Shown here in pieces: positions 1-8,393 of a DNA stretch of 64,000 nt. The first letter of the stretch is position 1, and every line of letters starts with the position of its first letter. This stretch comes from JAJPHF01 sp035293805 (GTDB lineage: Bacteria > Chloroflexota > UBA6077 > JAJPHF01). Position numbers and translations under genes: made by a program. The notes beneath the pieces are model-generated. The model searched no databases. It was given only the letters and a program-made list of their open reading frames with translations, and was not told the DNA's origin. The stretch covers positions 62,001 to 126,000 of the forward strand of contig DATGMD010000028.1 in the NCBI GenBank assembly GCA_035293805.1, read 5' to 3'.

Positions 1-138
1 GCCGTCGCCCGCGTCGCGCGTGGTGAAGGTCACCTCGTCGCCCGACTCGATCTCCAGCCGCGGCGGCAGCGCGTTGTCCCAGGCGTAGTGGACTTGCTCG
101 TCGCTCAGCAAGTGGGTGCGGGGCTTGCTCACGGCCAT
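1..138 (-). CDS. Acetamidase/formamidase family protein, N-terminal fragment
   Basis: The first 46 codons of a gene that runs off the left edge, read from ATG at 138. The translation begins MAVSKPRTHLLSDEQVHYAW and continues with a DNALPPRLEIESGDEVTF segment. This pattern (a His-Leu strand, a V-H-Y/W-G/A-W-D motif, then PP-x-L-x-I-x-SGD-x-V) is typical of the N terminus of the FmdA/AmdA family, which hydrolyses formamide or acetamide to ammonia and the carboxylate. The catalytic part lies outside the window, so the substrate cannot be judged. A RidA-like remnant ends 4 bases upstream of the start, so the two may once have been one transcription unit. Confidence 0.7.
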   Translation of the reverse strand, partial: MAVSKPRTHLLSDEQVHYAWDNALPPRLEIESGDEVTFTTRDAGDG

Positions 139-142
139 GGCG

Positions 143-270
143 CTATCCCTCGTCGTTGGCGACGCCGCCGGCCCGCTCGGGCAGCGGGGCCACGGCGTCG
201 ATCTCGATCATTAGCTCGCGCTCGCCGAGGTTCGACACCTCGGCTTGCCATCTGGCGCTGACTCTCAGTA
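143..270 (-). pseudogene. RidA/YjgF-like C-terminal remnant
   Basis: An open stretch ending in TAG at 143-145 encodes a segment ending VSNLGERELMIEIDAVAPLP plus a short tail. The VEV-x-x-L-x-x-x-x-LVEIDAVA pattern is the last strand-helix-strand of RidA-type enamine/imine deaminases. Nothing resembling the rest of the fold is found upstream: the reading frame decays into arginine/alanine-rich sequence and the MITE-like element at 315-421 follows. I infer a truncated copy rather than a working gene. The short length makes family assignment uncertain. Confidence 0.35.
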
Positions 271-314
271 TAGAGCGAGGCCCGCGCGCGCCGCCGCGCC
301 GGCGCGATGGCGTG

Positions 315-421
315 TGATATCCGATCCGGCCCTGGGGTTCGCCGACGGAGGCGGGCCCTCACCCCGTCCCTCTCCCAGAGGGCGAGGGAGTAAGGGAACG
401 CCACCCCCGGATTCGGTATGA
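315..421. repeat. MITE-like element, family A, copy 1
   Basis: A 107-bp intergenic block bounded by imperfect terminal inverted repeats, TGATATCCGATCCGG on the left and CCGGATTCGGTATGA on the right. The inside carries a CCCTCTCCCAGAGGGCGAGGG-like hairpin core. A second element with nearly the same ends lies at 63651-63798. No ORF is visible inside. It sits just downstream of the alkyltransferase-like gene that ends at 438. Confidence 0.6.
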
Positions 422-437
422 GCGGCCCGGTGGTGGG

Positions 438-923
438 CTACAGCCGCCGGCGCGACGCGGGCCCGCGGCTCCGCGGCACGTTGCCCGCGCGGCGCGGCTG
501 GTCGGCCCGCGCGTCGTCGGCTGGCTCGGCGCGAGCGAGGAGCGTATCGACGGCGTGGAGCACCTCGGGCGCCAGCTGCAGGTCGGCGAGCACGCCGCGG
601 TCGGGCGCCCAGCGGTAGCGCGCCAGGTCGAGGGTGAGCGTGTCATCCACGACGACGCCCTCGGCGCGCAGCCGCGCGGCCTGCTCCCACATGCTGTGCT
701 CGGGGCAGCGCGTGCTGATCATCCCGTGGCGGTTCACGACGCGGTGCCAGGGCACGTCCGACTCACTGCCGAGCAGGTGCAGCGCCCCGCCCACCACGCG
801 CGCCGCCCGCGGCATCCCGAGTGCCAGCGCCACCTCGCCATACGTCATCACGCGCCCGGGCGGGATGCGCGAGACGACCGCATACACGTTGCTAATGCAC
901 GATGACGGCCGAACTGGCGGCAC
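438..923 (-). CDS. Alkyltransferase-like protein (ATL), MGMT/Ogt fold without the acceptor cysteine
   Basis: The 161-residue product carries the DNA-binding domain of O6-alkylguanine-DNA alkyltransferases: IPPGRVMTYGEVALALGMP (residues 20-38) is the winged helix, followed by RVVGGALHLL. The active-site motif is PWHRVV (Trp at about residue 59) where true methyltransferases have PCHRVV, so it cannot accept an alkyl group. ATL proteins bind alkylated guanine and hand the lesion to nucleotide excision repair. The start is uncertain: I chose GTG at 923; longer reading is open upstream but has no family-like sequence. The C-terminal 60 residues are an Arg/Ala-rich extension. The MITE-like element lies immediately downstream. 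Confidence 0.75.
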   Translation of the reverse strand: MPPVRPSSCISNVYAVVSRIPPGRVMTYGEVALALGMPRAARVVGGALHLLGSESDVPWHRVVNRHGMISTRCPEHSMWEQAARLRAEGVVVDDTLTLDLARYRWAPDRGVLADLQLAPEVLHAVDTLLARAEPADDARADQPRRAGNVPRSRGPASRRRL

Positions 924-1295
924 GCCATCACGTCGGCGCGCCTCGGCCGGGCGCCGCCGCTCGTCTGTAGGCTGATCTTGTCTATCGGCAGCTCGATGCC
1001 CTTCCACTTGAGCGCCCAATCCTCCCTCCGCTCGATCTCGTCTACCTGGGCGGGTACGCGGGCATTCTGCCGAACGGGCTGACCTCGCCCCCTGGCAGAC
1101 GCCGGCCGGCACAGGGGGCTGACGCAGCGCTGCACTGGCTAGAGCGATTTTCATGATGCTAGAGCTACCCCGGCCACCGGGCGGCAGGGGACGAGCCCCT
1201 GCCCTACGGTACGGCCAACGCATACGGGCGCAATGGCCGCGAAAACCGCTGTAGGTACCACGCCGAGCTATCCCCCGGCCGCCCGCGCCACCGTC
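924..1295. other. Gap without a recognised gene
   Basis: About 370 bases. A minus-strand reading frame around 980-1060 gives a lysine/isoleucine-bearing stretch (EDWALKWKGIELPIDKIS) unlike the usual shadow translation and may be a gene remnant of unknown origin. A small hairpin with 7-bp arms (GCAGGGG/CCCCTGC, 1184-1202) resembles one at 9830-9850. Otherwise nothing is seen. Confidence 0.3.
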
Positions 1296-2732
1296 CTACC
1301 GCGTGGACCGCCCGCGCTCCGACGCGTTGGCGTTGGGGTCGAGCCGCGGCGGCTCGAGCGCCGGGATGGCCGGCGGCGGTGGCGGAGCGGCGGGGCGCGG
1401 CGGCGCGGCCGGAATGTCCACCCGCTCCAGGCGCGGCCCGGCGATGTCCTTGCGCTTGGCGACCACGCGGTAGCTGAACGGGGCGTTCGCAGCGGTATTT
1501 CGGGCACGCACCGTGAAGGCGTGAGGCCCGATGTGGTCTACGTAGAGGCCGCCCTGGTCGCCGTGTTCCGTCAGGAACACGTAGTAGTTGTCGCCCTGCA
1601 CGAGCGCATCGAAGTCCGCGTCCAAGCGGACCCGCGCCTGCCCGCTCACCAATTGGTCCCGCCCGAAGTCCTCGAACCACGACTCGGGGCTCTCCATGCA
1701 GTACAGGCGCCGATGGGAGCCGTCGGGATGGGGCACGGCCGCCGACTTCGGCCCCCCGAGCACCGTGAAGGCCCCGTTCACCTGCACCGGCCCATCGAAG
1801 CGGGCCGCGAACGCCGAACCCGGTCCAGTGGCGTACAGCCCCGTGCTCGTCCCTGACGAGAAGAAGCCGCCGATGCTGCTGTTGGAGGTTCCGAGCACGC
1901 CGACGTTGCCGTTACTGGCGCCCTGGATGGCGTTGCCGTTGTTGGTGCTCGCCACGATGCCGGTCCCCGAGCCGGAGGTGGCGTAGAGGCCGGTGCTATT
2001 GATGGAGTTGGCGAAGACGCCGATGCTGGCATTCGAGACACCCAGCACGCCCACGTTGCCGTTGGAGCTGCCCTGGCAGCCCACCCCGTTGTTCGACTGG
2101 CCCACGACGCCCGCCGCGCTGCCGTTGGTGAGGCCGTACACCCCGGCCGCCTGGCTCGGGACGGCGAGGCTTTGCGCCGCGGGGTCCGCGATCCCCAGGA
2201 CGCCAATCCGACCCGGGTTGGCGCTGCTGGTGCCCGAGTTGCCCCGCACCCCCACGCCATTGGTGCCCGTGGCGTCGCCCCGCACGCCGTACCCCCCGCT
2301 GCTGCCCGACTGCCCCATGACACCAATGCCTGACACTAGCGGCCCAGGACCCGGGTCGCCGCCGGCGGTCCCGACGACGGTCCCGACGACGCCTTTGCCG
2401 AGGTCGCTGATGCCCCAGAGACCAAAGCCAAAAAACCCGTAGCTGTACCCACGGGCCCCATCGGCCTGGTCGGCCCCCACGAACACGGCGCTGTCCCCCG
2501 GGAGGGGGTTGACCACGGCCGTCGACGTACTACTGGTATTGGTGAGCCGGAAGAAGTTCGTCTCGGTGAAGCTGTTGCCCGCGGTGAGCGGGTCCCCGTT
2601 CGCCGCCTGGGCTACCCGCTCGCCCGTCCGGGTCAGCCCCCCTGCGGCCAGCGCCGCGATGCCCGCCAGCACGCCTCGGCGCCGGACGCTCCCTGTCGGT
2701 GGCTTGGAATCCTGTGCCTGCTGCCCGTCCAT
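1296..2732 (-). CDS. Tat-type secreted repeat protein with a C-terminal Cys-poor beta domain
   Basis: 478 residues. The N terminus has a twin-arginine-type signal (SVRRRGVLAGIAALAAGG, about residues 15-32). The middle, about residues 130-320, is a run of glycine/asparagine/serine-rich units of the type GNVGVLGxSNxSIG and STGLYATxGxGTG, which looks like a beta-solenoid or fibre shaft. A conserved-looking segment follows: PDGSHRRLYCMESPESWFED, then ARVRLDADFDALV and FSYRVVAKRKDI. That tail is a recurring module at the end of bacterial surface or fibre-like proteins, as far as I recall. The last 50 residues are proline-rich. No enzyme motif is visible. I expect an exported surface protein of unknown function. 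Confidence 0.75.
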   Translation of the reverse strand: MDGQQAQDSKPPTGSVRRRGVLAGIAALAAGGLTRTGERVAQAANGDPLTAGNSFTETNFFRLTNTSSTSTAVVNPLPGDSAVFVGADQADGARGYSYGFFGFGLWGISDLGKGVVGTVVGTAGGDPGPGPLVSGIGVMGQSGSSGGYGVRGDATGTNGVGVRGNSGTSSANPGRIGVLGIADPAAQSLAVPSQAAGVYGLTNGSAAGVVGQSNNGVGCQGSSNGNVGVLGVSNASIGVFANSINSTGLYATSGSGTGIVASTNNGNAIQGASNGNVGVLGTSNSSIGGFFSSGTSTGLYATGPGSAFAARFDGPVQVNGAFTVLGGPKSAAVPHPDGSHRRLYCMESPESWFEDFGRDQLVSGQARVRLDADFDALVQGDNYYVFLTEHGDQGGLYVDHIGPHAFTVRARNTAANAPFSYRVVAKRKDIAGPRLERVDIPAAPPRPAAPPPPPAIPALEPPRLDPNANASERGRSTR

Positions 2733-2837
2733 CGTCTGCCCCTCCCTCGCGCGGCCGTGTGCCGGCCGCGTGCAGCCCCCAGCATGGCTGAGCGGGGGAT
2801 TGTTGTCAACGCCCCGCTATCTGTTACCGGCTCTTGC

Positions 2838-4427
2838 TCAGGACGTGTGGGAGGCAGACGCGGCTACCTCACTCGTCATTCCCCGATCCCCCTTCCCTGG
2901 AGGAGAGACCGGCTCCTCGTGGAAGACGTGCTCAGCGGGATGGCCGCTCGGCAGCAGCCGAACCGCCAGGCAGCCGACGACGGCGATGGCGGCCACGAGC
3001 CAGAACGTCTGGTGCAGTGCTACCGTGAGGGCCAGCCGCAGGCCGTCGAGCGCGGCCGGCGACAAGCTGGCCTGGAGATCCGGGGCGAGCAGTGCGTTGG
3101 CCTGGGCGCCAGCCGCGCGGCCGAGCGTCTCGACGGCGATCCCTTGTGCGGCCGCCCGCGCGGCGAACTGGGCGTTTAGCAGCGTTTGCAGCGCGGCAAT
3201 GGCGACGCTCGGCCCGAACTGGCGGAACACTTGCAGCGTGGAGGTGGCCGTGGCCCGCTCCGCCCAGGGCACGGCGTTCTGCACGGCGACCGTGACTGCG
3301 CTGTTCACGAAGCCCAGTCCCAGCCCCGCGACGCCCACGCCGACCAGCACGAGGCCGTAGGCCAGGTTGTCCTCGCCGCCTGCCTGGGCGAGCACGGCGA
3401 AACCAACGGCCAGTCCCGCCATGCCCACGACGCTCGTCTGACGGTAGCCCCAGCGCCAGAGCAGCGGCACCGCCAGCGCGCTGCTAACGAACCAGAACCC
3501 GTTCACGGGCAGCGAGATGAGCGTGCCCTGGAAGGCGCTACCCCGCTGCACGCCCTGGACGAGCAGCGGCACGAAGGCGCTGATGGACCAGAGGCAGCTG
3601 CCCATCAGCAGCGTGACCAGGCAGGCGCCGAGCACCACGCGGTGGCGGAACAGTCTGAGCGGCACGAGTGGCTCGGCCACGCGCGCCTCCCACCAGAAGA
3701 AGCCCGCCGTGCCCGCCGCGCCGACCGCGTAGAGGACGAGCTGTGGGGGCGCCGTCCAGCCGACGCCACGGCTGCCGAACGCCAGCGCGAGCAGCAGCGC
3801 GCCCACGCCGACCATCAGCAGGACGGCGCCGAGCACGTCGAGGCGGTGCGGCCGCCGCTCCACGCGCTCGGCCATGAGGCCCCACAGCGCGGCGGCGGCC
3901 AGCACGCCCAGCACCGCGTCCACGACGAAGATGGCCCGCCAACTGAGCGTGCCGACGAGAAACCCGGTGAGCGGCGGGGCTACGGCGCTGGCCACGAAGT
4001 AGACGAAGGCGAAGAGGGCCTGGCCCTTGGCGCGCTCGGCGGGCGGATAGAGGTCGCCCCCGGCGGTGTAGGCCACCGGCATGATGGCGCCCGCGGCTAC
4101 GCCCTGCACGAAGCGGCAGGCGATCACCTGCTCCATGGTCGCGGCCTGGCTGGCGAGCAGCGCGCCGCCCACGCCGAAACCCAGGCCGGCGAGCAGCACC
4201 GGCCGGCGCCCGTGGACGTCCGCCAGCTTGCCGAAAATCGGGCCGGTGACCGTCCAGGCCAGCAGGTACGCGGTGAACAGCCAGCCGAGCAGGTCCACGC
4301 CGCGCAGGTCGGCGGCGATGCGCGGGCCGGCCCCGCCCACCATGACGACGTCGAGCGCGATGACGCCGAACACGAGCCCGAGCGCGCCCAGCGTCCGCGT
4401 CCGCGCGCTCGGGCGGCCTGGCCTCAT
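2838..4427 (-). CDS. MFS drug exporter, DHA2 (EmrB/QacA) type
   Basis: 529 residues read from ATG at 4427. There are about 14 hydrophobic segments. The motif A loop GKLADVHGRRPVLLAGLG follows TM2-3, and motif C-like GAIMPVAYTAGGDLYPPAER follows later. The N-terminal ALDVVMVGGAGPRIAADL pattern is the D1-like start of the 14-TMS DHA2 family, proton-coupled exporters of lipophilic cations and drugs. The ATG overlaps the stop of the upstream MFS gene (ATGA, 4424-4427), so the two are almost certainly co-translated. Substrate is not predictable. Confidence 0.88.
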   Translation of the reverse strand: MRPGRPSARTRTLGALGLVFGVIALDVVMVGGAGPRIAADLRGVDLLGWLFTAYLLAWTVTGPIFGKLADVHGRRPVLLAGLGFGVGGALLASQAATMEQVIACRFVQGVAAGAIMPVAYTAGGDLYPPAERAKGQALFAFVYFVASAVAPPLTGFLVGTLSWRAIFVVDAVLGVLAAAALWGLMAERVERRPHRLDVLGAVLLMVGVGALLLALAFGSRGVGWTAPPQLVLYAVGAAGTAGFFWWEARVAEPLVPLRLFRHRVVLGACLVTLLMGSCLWSISAFVPLLVQGVQRGSAFQGTLISLPVNGFWFVSSALAVPLLWRWGYRQTSVVGMAGLAVGFAVLAQAGGEDNLAYGLVLVGVGVAGLGLGFVNSAVTVAVQNAVPWAERATATSTLQVFRQFGPSVAIAALQTLLNAQFAARAAAQGIAVETLGRAAGAQANALLAPDLQASLSPAALDGLRLALTVALHQTFWLVAAIAVVGCLAVRLLPSGHPAEHVFHEEPVSPPGKGDRGMTSEVAASASHTS

Positions 4428-5797
4428 CCCCCGGTCACCTCTTCGAGGCTGCGGCCGCGTGTCTCGGGGCCAAGCGCCAGCACGACGAGCCCGCCGAGCA
4501 CCATGACGACGGTGAACACGACGAACACGGTCTGGTCGCCGCCGAAGACCGCGATCTGGTAGGCGATGGAGAGCGGTGCCAGGAACGCAAACACGCGCCC
4601 GCAGGCCGCGGCCCAGCCGGCACCCGTGCCCCGCAGGCGCGTCGGATACATCTCGGGCGTGTAGGTGTAGACGACGCCCCAGGCGCCGAGGTTGAAGAAG
4701 CTGATGACGCTGCCCCAGAAGAGGATAGCCGGTACGTCCTTCGCTTCGAGCGCGACCTGACCGAAGAAGAAGGCGCCCACGGCCGCGCCGAGCAGGTAGG
4801 CCACGAGCGTGACCTTCCGCCCGAGGCGCTCGACGAAGTAGGCCGCGGAGAAGTAGCCGGGCACCTGGGCGAGCGCGATGATGAGGTTGAACAGGAGCGC
4901 GTCGTTCAGCGTGAAGCCCTTGCGCACGAACTGGAGCGGCAGCCAGAGGAAGATGCCGTAGTAGCTGAAGTTCATGGTGGCCCACATGACCCACAGCGCG
5001 ATGGTGCGGCTGAGATAGCGCGGCGCGAACAGCTCGGCGACCGACGCAGTGCTGAGTGTGGCGTGCGGAGTGCTGAGTGGGGGCGCCGCGGCCGGTGCGG
5101 CCGGCGGGGGGGAGGCTACGCCCGCCTGGGCCTCGATCTGGCGGATGACGGCCTCGGCATCGGCGGCGCGGCCGCGGCTCAGCAGGAAGCGGGGCGACTC
5201 AGGGATGCCTCGCCGCACCGCGAAGACGTAGAGCGCGGGCAGCGCGCCGAGCAGCAGCGCCGCGCGCCAGCCCCAGGTCGGGATCACCAGAAAGCCCACG
5301 AGCGCCGCCAGCACGCTCCCGTAGGCCCAGAAGCTCTCGAGCAGCACCACCAGTGCCCCGCGGCGCCGCGCCGGCGCGAACTCCGAGACGAGCGTGCTCG
5401 CCACCGGCAGCTCGCCGCCCAGCCCGACCCCTGCCAGGAAGCGCAGCCCCATCAGCAGGGCGAGCGAGGTTGCGGCCGCCGAGAGCCCGGTGAACACGCT
5501 GTAGACCAGCAGCGTGAGCTGGAAGACGCTCTTGCGGCCTAGCCGGTCGGCCAGCCAGCCGGAGGCGAGCGCGCCCACGAACAGCCCGGCCACGTTGGCC
5601 GTGTTGATCCACTGGCTCTGGGTCGCGTCGAGGGCCCACTCGCGCGACACGGCGGCGACGACCGAGCCGACGACGAGCACGTCCATCGCGTCGAACATCC
5701 ACCCGAGGCCGCTGACCACGAGCAGCTTCCAGTGAAACCGCGACAGCGGCAGGGCATCCAGCCGCTCGTGCAGGCTGCGCGTCGCTACGTTCGGCAT
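4424..5797 (-). CDS. MFS transporter, sugar/aromatic acid porter type
   Basis: 457 residues and 12 predicted membrane spans. The signature GWLADRLGRKSVFQ follows TM2, a second copy FVERLGRKVTLVAYLL follows TM8, and PESPRFLLSRGR ends the first half, as in SV2/NiaP- and AAHS-type uptake carriers. The N terminus SRFHWKLLVVSGLGWMFDAM with an acidic residue in TM1 is typical of niacin or aromatic acid:proton symporters. The central loop (about residues 230-260) contains a low-complexity PLSTPHATLSTAS stretch coded by a copy of an AGTGCTGAGTG repeat. Its stop overlaps the start of the next MFS gene. Confidence 0.88.
   Translation of the reverse strand: MPNVATRSLHERLDALPLSRFHWKLLVVSGLGWMFDAMDVLVVGSVVAAVSREWALDATQSQWINTANVAGLFVGALASGWLADRLGRKSVFQLTLLVYSVFTGLSAAATSLALLMGLRFLAGVGLGGELPVASTLVSEFAPARRRGALVVLLESFWAYGSVLAALVGFLVIPTWGWRAALLLGALPALYVFAVRRGIPESPRFLLSRGRAADAEAVIRQIEAQAGVASPPPAAPAAAPPLSTPHATLSTASVAELFAPRYLSRTIALWVMWATMNFSYYGIFLWLPLQFVRKGFTLNDALLFNLIIALAQVPGYFSAAYFVERLGRKVTLVAYLLGAAVGAFFFGQVALEAKDVPAILFWGSVISFFNLGAWGVVYTYTPEMYPTRLRGTGAGWAAACGRVFAFLAPLSIAYQIAVFGGDQTVFVVFTVVMVLGGLVVLALGPETRGRSLEEVTGG
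5048..5079. repeat. AGTGCTGAGTG-type heptad repeat inside a coding region
   Basis: Two copies of AGTGCTGAGTG separated by GTGCGG lie inside the central loop of the MFS gene and code for LSTPHATLST. The same unit recurs in longer form at 27588-27623 at the start of the luciferase-like gene. Confidence 0.5.
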
Positions 5798-5877
5798 CGC
5801 TGGCCCCCTAACCCACTAGAGCGCTCACACAAGAGCGGGAGGGTAGCTGACCCAACGCTGCACTTCGGGGTTCTGGC

Positions 5878-6282
5878 TCATGCCGGCGACTCCGAGATGA
5901 TCGTCAGTCCTGCCACTGCCGAGTAGTCGCGAGCGTTGTGCGTCACCAGAGGGATGTTCTGCACCAGCGCCGTCGCCGCGATCCACGCATCGGCAGATTG
6001 AATGGGTCGTCCCAACCGTCGGCCAGCGGTCACCACCGCAGCCCATGTTCGACAGAGAGCGCGATGCGCTGAGTACATGACGTAGCCTTCGAGGTAGGAC
6101 TCCAGTCTGGTGCGACGGGCTCGTCCCCAGGCGTGCTGCAGCATCCACACCTCTAGCTCGGCCACCGCCATGAACGAGACGACCAGGAGGCGTCCGGCCA
6201 GGTGGGGTCGGTAAAGCTCGGCGCGAGAGTCGTGCCTGAACAGGAAAGATACAACATCAGTATCCACGACGACGGCCGCCAT
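5878..6282 (-). CDS. PIN-domain ribonuclease, VapC-type toxin
   Basis: 134 residues from ATG at 6282. The PIN acidic set is complete: DTDVVSFLF (Asp near residue 7), AELEVWM (Glu), SADAWIAATAL (Asp) and THNARDYSAV (final Asn/Asp). VapC toxins are Mg-dependent RNases, commonly cutting tRNA. The start overlaps the stop of the upstream antitoxin gene by one base (TAATG), the normal arrangement for a co-translated TA pair. The longer in-frame ATG at 6318 would add 12 basic residues inside the antitoxin gene and is less likely. Confidence 0.88.
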   Translation of the reverse strand: MAAVVVDTDVVSFLFRHDSRAELYRPHLAGRLLVVSFMAVAELEVWMLQHAWGRARRTRLESYLEGYVMYSAHRALCRTWAAVVTAGRRLGRPIQSADAWIAATALVQNIPLVTHNARDYSAVAGLTIISESPA

Positions 6283-6503
6283 TAGTGGCGATCCTCGCCG
6301 TCCCCTTCGCGACGCCACTGCCGTACCGCGGCGATGAAGTCATCCGCGCTCTCGTCTTCCGGCCAGAAGTCGCCAAGTAAACCCTCGAACCTGGCGGCGG
6401 GCTTCACTCCCTGTTGGGCCGCCAGTTCTTCGAGATTGGGTGTGTCGTTCCACGCGTCATCAGCACTGGTCCGGCTCGGGAGCCACTCCGCATGTTGGGC
6501 CAC
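6282..6503 (-). CDS. Small antitoxin partner of the PIN toxin
   Basis: 73 residues, acidic at the C terminus (LLGDFWPEDESADDFIAAVR), which fits an antitoxin tail that wraps a PIN toxin. I chose GTG at 6503 because AAGGAG stands 6 bases upstream (6510-6515). The ATG at 6590 lies upstream of the likely promoter. I do not recognise a named DNA-binding fold in the N-terminal half (VAQHAEWLPSRTSADDAWND), so the antitoxin family is unassigned. Confidence 0.7.
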   Translation of the reverse strand: MAQHAEWLPSRTSADDAWNDTPNLEELAAQQGVKPAARFEGLLGDFWPEDESADDFIAAVRQWRREGDGEDRH

Positions 6504-6540
6504 TACAAGCTCCTTGGTGAGAGTGATGCTCTCACCGGCT

Positions 6541-6570
6541 AGTATAGGTGGCGCATGGGATAGTGTCCCA
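6541..6570 (-). promoter_or_regulatory. Probable TA-operon promoter with overlapping inverted repeat
   Basis: On the minus strand GGGACA (6569-6564) and TATACT (6546-6541) are 17 bases apart. The -35 box is overlapped by the inverted repeat TGGGA-N5-TCCCA (6556-6570), a plausible site for autorepression. The antitoxin GTG lies 37 bases downstream of the -10 box. Confidence 0.5.
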
Positions 6571-6660
6571 CGCGGCGCCTGTCTGAGCATACTCCCAGCG
6601 GCCGCAGCTCATGCACTGGTCGGTCCCCATCGTGGACACATGCTAGAATGCGAGGCTTGA

Positions 6661-6688
6661 GCCGCCCGGGACGCTGAGCCCGGGCGGC
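6661..6688. terminator. Perfect 10-bp hairpin
   Basis: Arms GCCGCCCGGG (6661-6670) and CCCGGGCGGC (6679-6688) with an 8-base loop. No T tract follows. It lies between the TA promoter and the flavoprotein gene, in its 5' leader, and could be a terminator or a leader structure. Confidence 0.4.
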
Positions 6689-6738
6689 TAGTTGGCGACG
6701 AATGATAGCCGACCGTTGATCACGGGGAGAGCCGGGCC

Positions 6739-8340
6739 ATGGCGGAGTGGGACGTTCTCGTCGTCGGCGCGGGGAGCAACGGGCTGGTGCTCGCGGGCGA
6801 GCTGGCGGCGCGGGGCGTGCGGGTGCTCGCGCTGGAGGCGCGGCTGGAAGCGGGCGGACTGCTGACGACCGAGGAGTGCAGCGTCCACGGCTACTGGCAC
6901 AACATGCTCGGCGGCCTCTTCAACGCCTTCGAGGCCACGCCGCCCTATCGCCTGCTCGACCTTGGCCGCGAGAACGCTCGCTACCGCGTGCCGCCGGTCC
7001 AGGCGGCGCTGCCGCTGCGCGACGGCCGCGCGGTAATCTTCACGACCGACGTGGAGGCCACCTGCTGCTCGCTGGCGTCACTGTCCGCGCGGGACGCCCA
7101 GACCTACCGCGCACTGTGCGCCGGGACGCTGGCCGCCGCGCGCGGGTCCCCGGCCGATGCTGCCTACGCCCCTCCCCCTGGCGCGGCTGATGGCGTGCTC
7201 CCCTTCGCCGGCGCCCTGCCGGCCGAGCTACGGCGCTACGCCGCGCTTAGCCCGCGCCAGGTGGCGGCCGAGCTGTTCGAGAGCCCGCAAGTGCAGGCGG
7301 CGGCGCTTCAGCAGCTCGTGGTGCCGTGGGGCATCCTGCCCGACTATGCCGGTATGGGTGCGGCACTTCTCCTTGCGCTCGCCGGGACGATTCCGCTGGC
7401 CGTGGCGCTCGGCGGCGCGCACGTCACGGCGCAGGCGCTCATCCGGGCGCTGGTACGCCGCGGCGGGCGCTACCAGGTGCTGAAGCCGGTGCGCCGCATC
7501 CTGGTGGAGGACGGCGCCGCGGTTGGCGTGGCGCTGGCCGACGGCAGCGAGATCCACGCGCGAGCCGTGGTGAGCAGCGGCGGGCTGGCGCAGACGCTGC
7601 TCGACCTGGTCGGCCCGGACGCGCTGGCGCCGGAGCTGGCGGCGCGGGTGCGTGGGTTCCAGCTCGACGAGCACGCGCTGTTCGGCGTCCACCTGGCGCT
7701 GGCGCGGGCGCCGGACTACCTGCTGGCCGACCGGCGCACCGCCGCGCGGGCGCCGTCCCCCGGCCAGGGACCGCACAATCTGCCGCTCGCGGGCGATGCG
7801 CTGCGCGTGTTCATCGGCGGCGAGACGCCCGAGGAGCTGGACGTGCTCTGGCGCGACGTGCGGGCCGGGGCGCTGCCGGAGCCGCGTGGCATGACCGTGA
7901 TCGTGCCGTCGCTGTTCGATGGGCGGCAGGCGCCGCGCGGCCACCACACCGCCGTGCTGCTCCAGCCGGCGCCCTACGCGCCCGGCGGCTCTGCTGATGC
8001 GTGGGACGACGTGCGCGAGGAGTATGCCGCGCGCTGCGTGGCCGCCTGGCGCCAGTACGCGCAAAACCTGAGCGACGCCGACATCCTGGCGTGCGTCCCC
8101 CTCACGCCGAAGGACGTGGCCGTGCGCTACGCCAACCTGACGCGCGCCGCGCTGGGCATGGGCCGCATGACGGCCGACCAGGCGGGCGCCAACCGCCCGC
8201 TGCCGGCGCTAGCCGACTACCGCACGCCGATCCGCGGCCTCTATCTCTGCGGCACCTGCATGTATCCCGGCCCCGGCTGGCTGGGCGCCGCCGGCCACAA
8301 CGCGGCCCAGGTGGTGATGCAAGACCTCGCCTCCGCCTAG
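6739..8340 (+). CDS. Phytoene-desaturase-like FAD oxidoreductase (PYROXD2/CrtI superfamily)
   Basis: 533 residues. The N terminus VLVVGAGSNGLVLAGELAAR is the dinucleotide-binding GxGxxG fold, followed by an acidic ALEAR strand end and the GGLLTTEE motif of the carotenoid desaturase/amine oxidase group. The C-terminal FAD motif appears as PIRGLYLCGTCMYPGPGWLG followed by GHNAAQVVMQDL. COG1233 members of this type include PYROXD2-like proteins whose substrates are unknown; no crt genes are nearby, so I do not call it carotenoid-specific. GAGAG upstream of ATG is a weak ribosome site. The gene is convergent with glycyl-tRNA synthetase. Confidence 0.85.
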   Translation: MAEWDVLVVGAGSNGLVLAGELAARGVRVLALEARLEAGGLLTTEECSVHGYWHNMLGGLFNAFEATPPYRLLDLGRENARYRVPPVQAALPLRDGRAVIFTTDVEATCCSLASLSARDAQTYRALCAGTLAAARGSPADAAYAPPPGAADGVLPFAGALPAELRRYAALSPRQVAAELFESPQVQAAALQQLVVPWGILPDYAGMGAALLLALAGTIPLAVALGGAHVTAQALIRALVRRGGRYQVLKPVRRILVEDGAAVGVALADGSEIHARAVVSSGGLAQTLLDLVGPDALAPELAARVRGFQLDEHALFGVHLALARAPDYLLADRRTAARAPSPGQGPHNLPLAGDALRVFIGGETPEELDVLWRDVRAGALPEPRGMTVIVPSLFDGRQAPRGHHTAVLLQPAPYAPGGSADAWDDVREEYAARCVAAWRQYAQNLSDADILACVPLTPKDVAVRYANLTRAALGMGRMTADQAGANRPLPALADYRTPIRGLYLCGTCMYPGPGWLGAAGHNAAQVVMQDLASA

Positions 8341-8393
8341 GCGAGGCGCCGGTGTCTCCTGCCGGGGGCGTGGGGGTGTCCCCCACTACCCCT

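Noticed and set aside
2757..3360. Plus-strand ORFs opposite the MFS gene
   Set aside because: Arg/Ala/Pro-rich shadow translations of the coding strand without family motifs; common across this GC-rich window.
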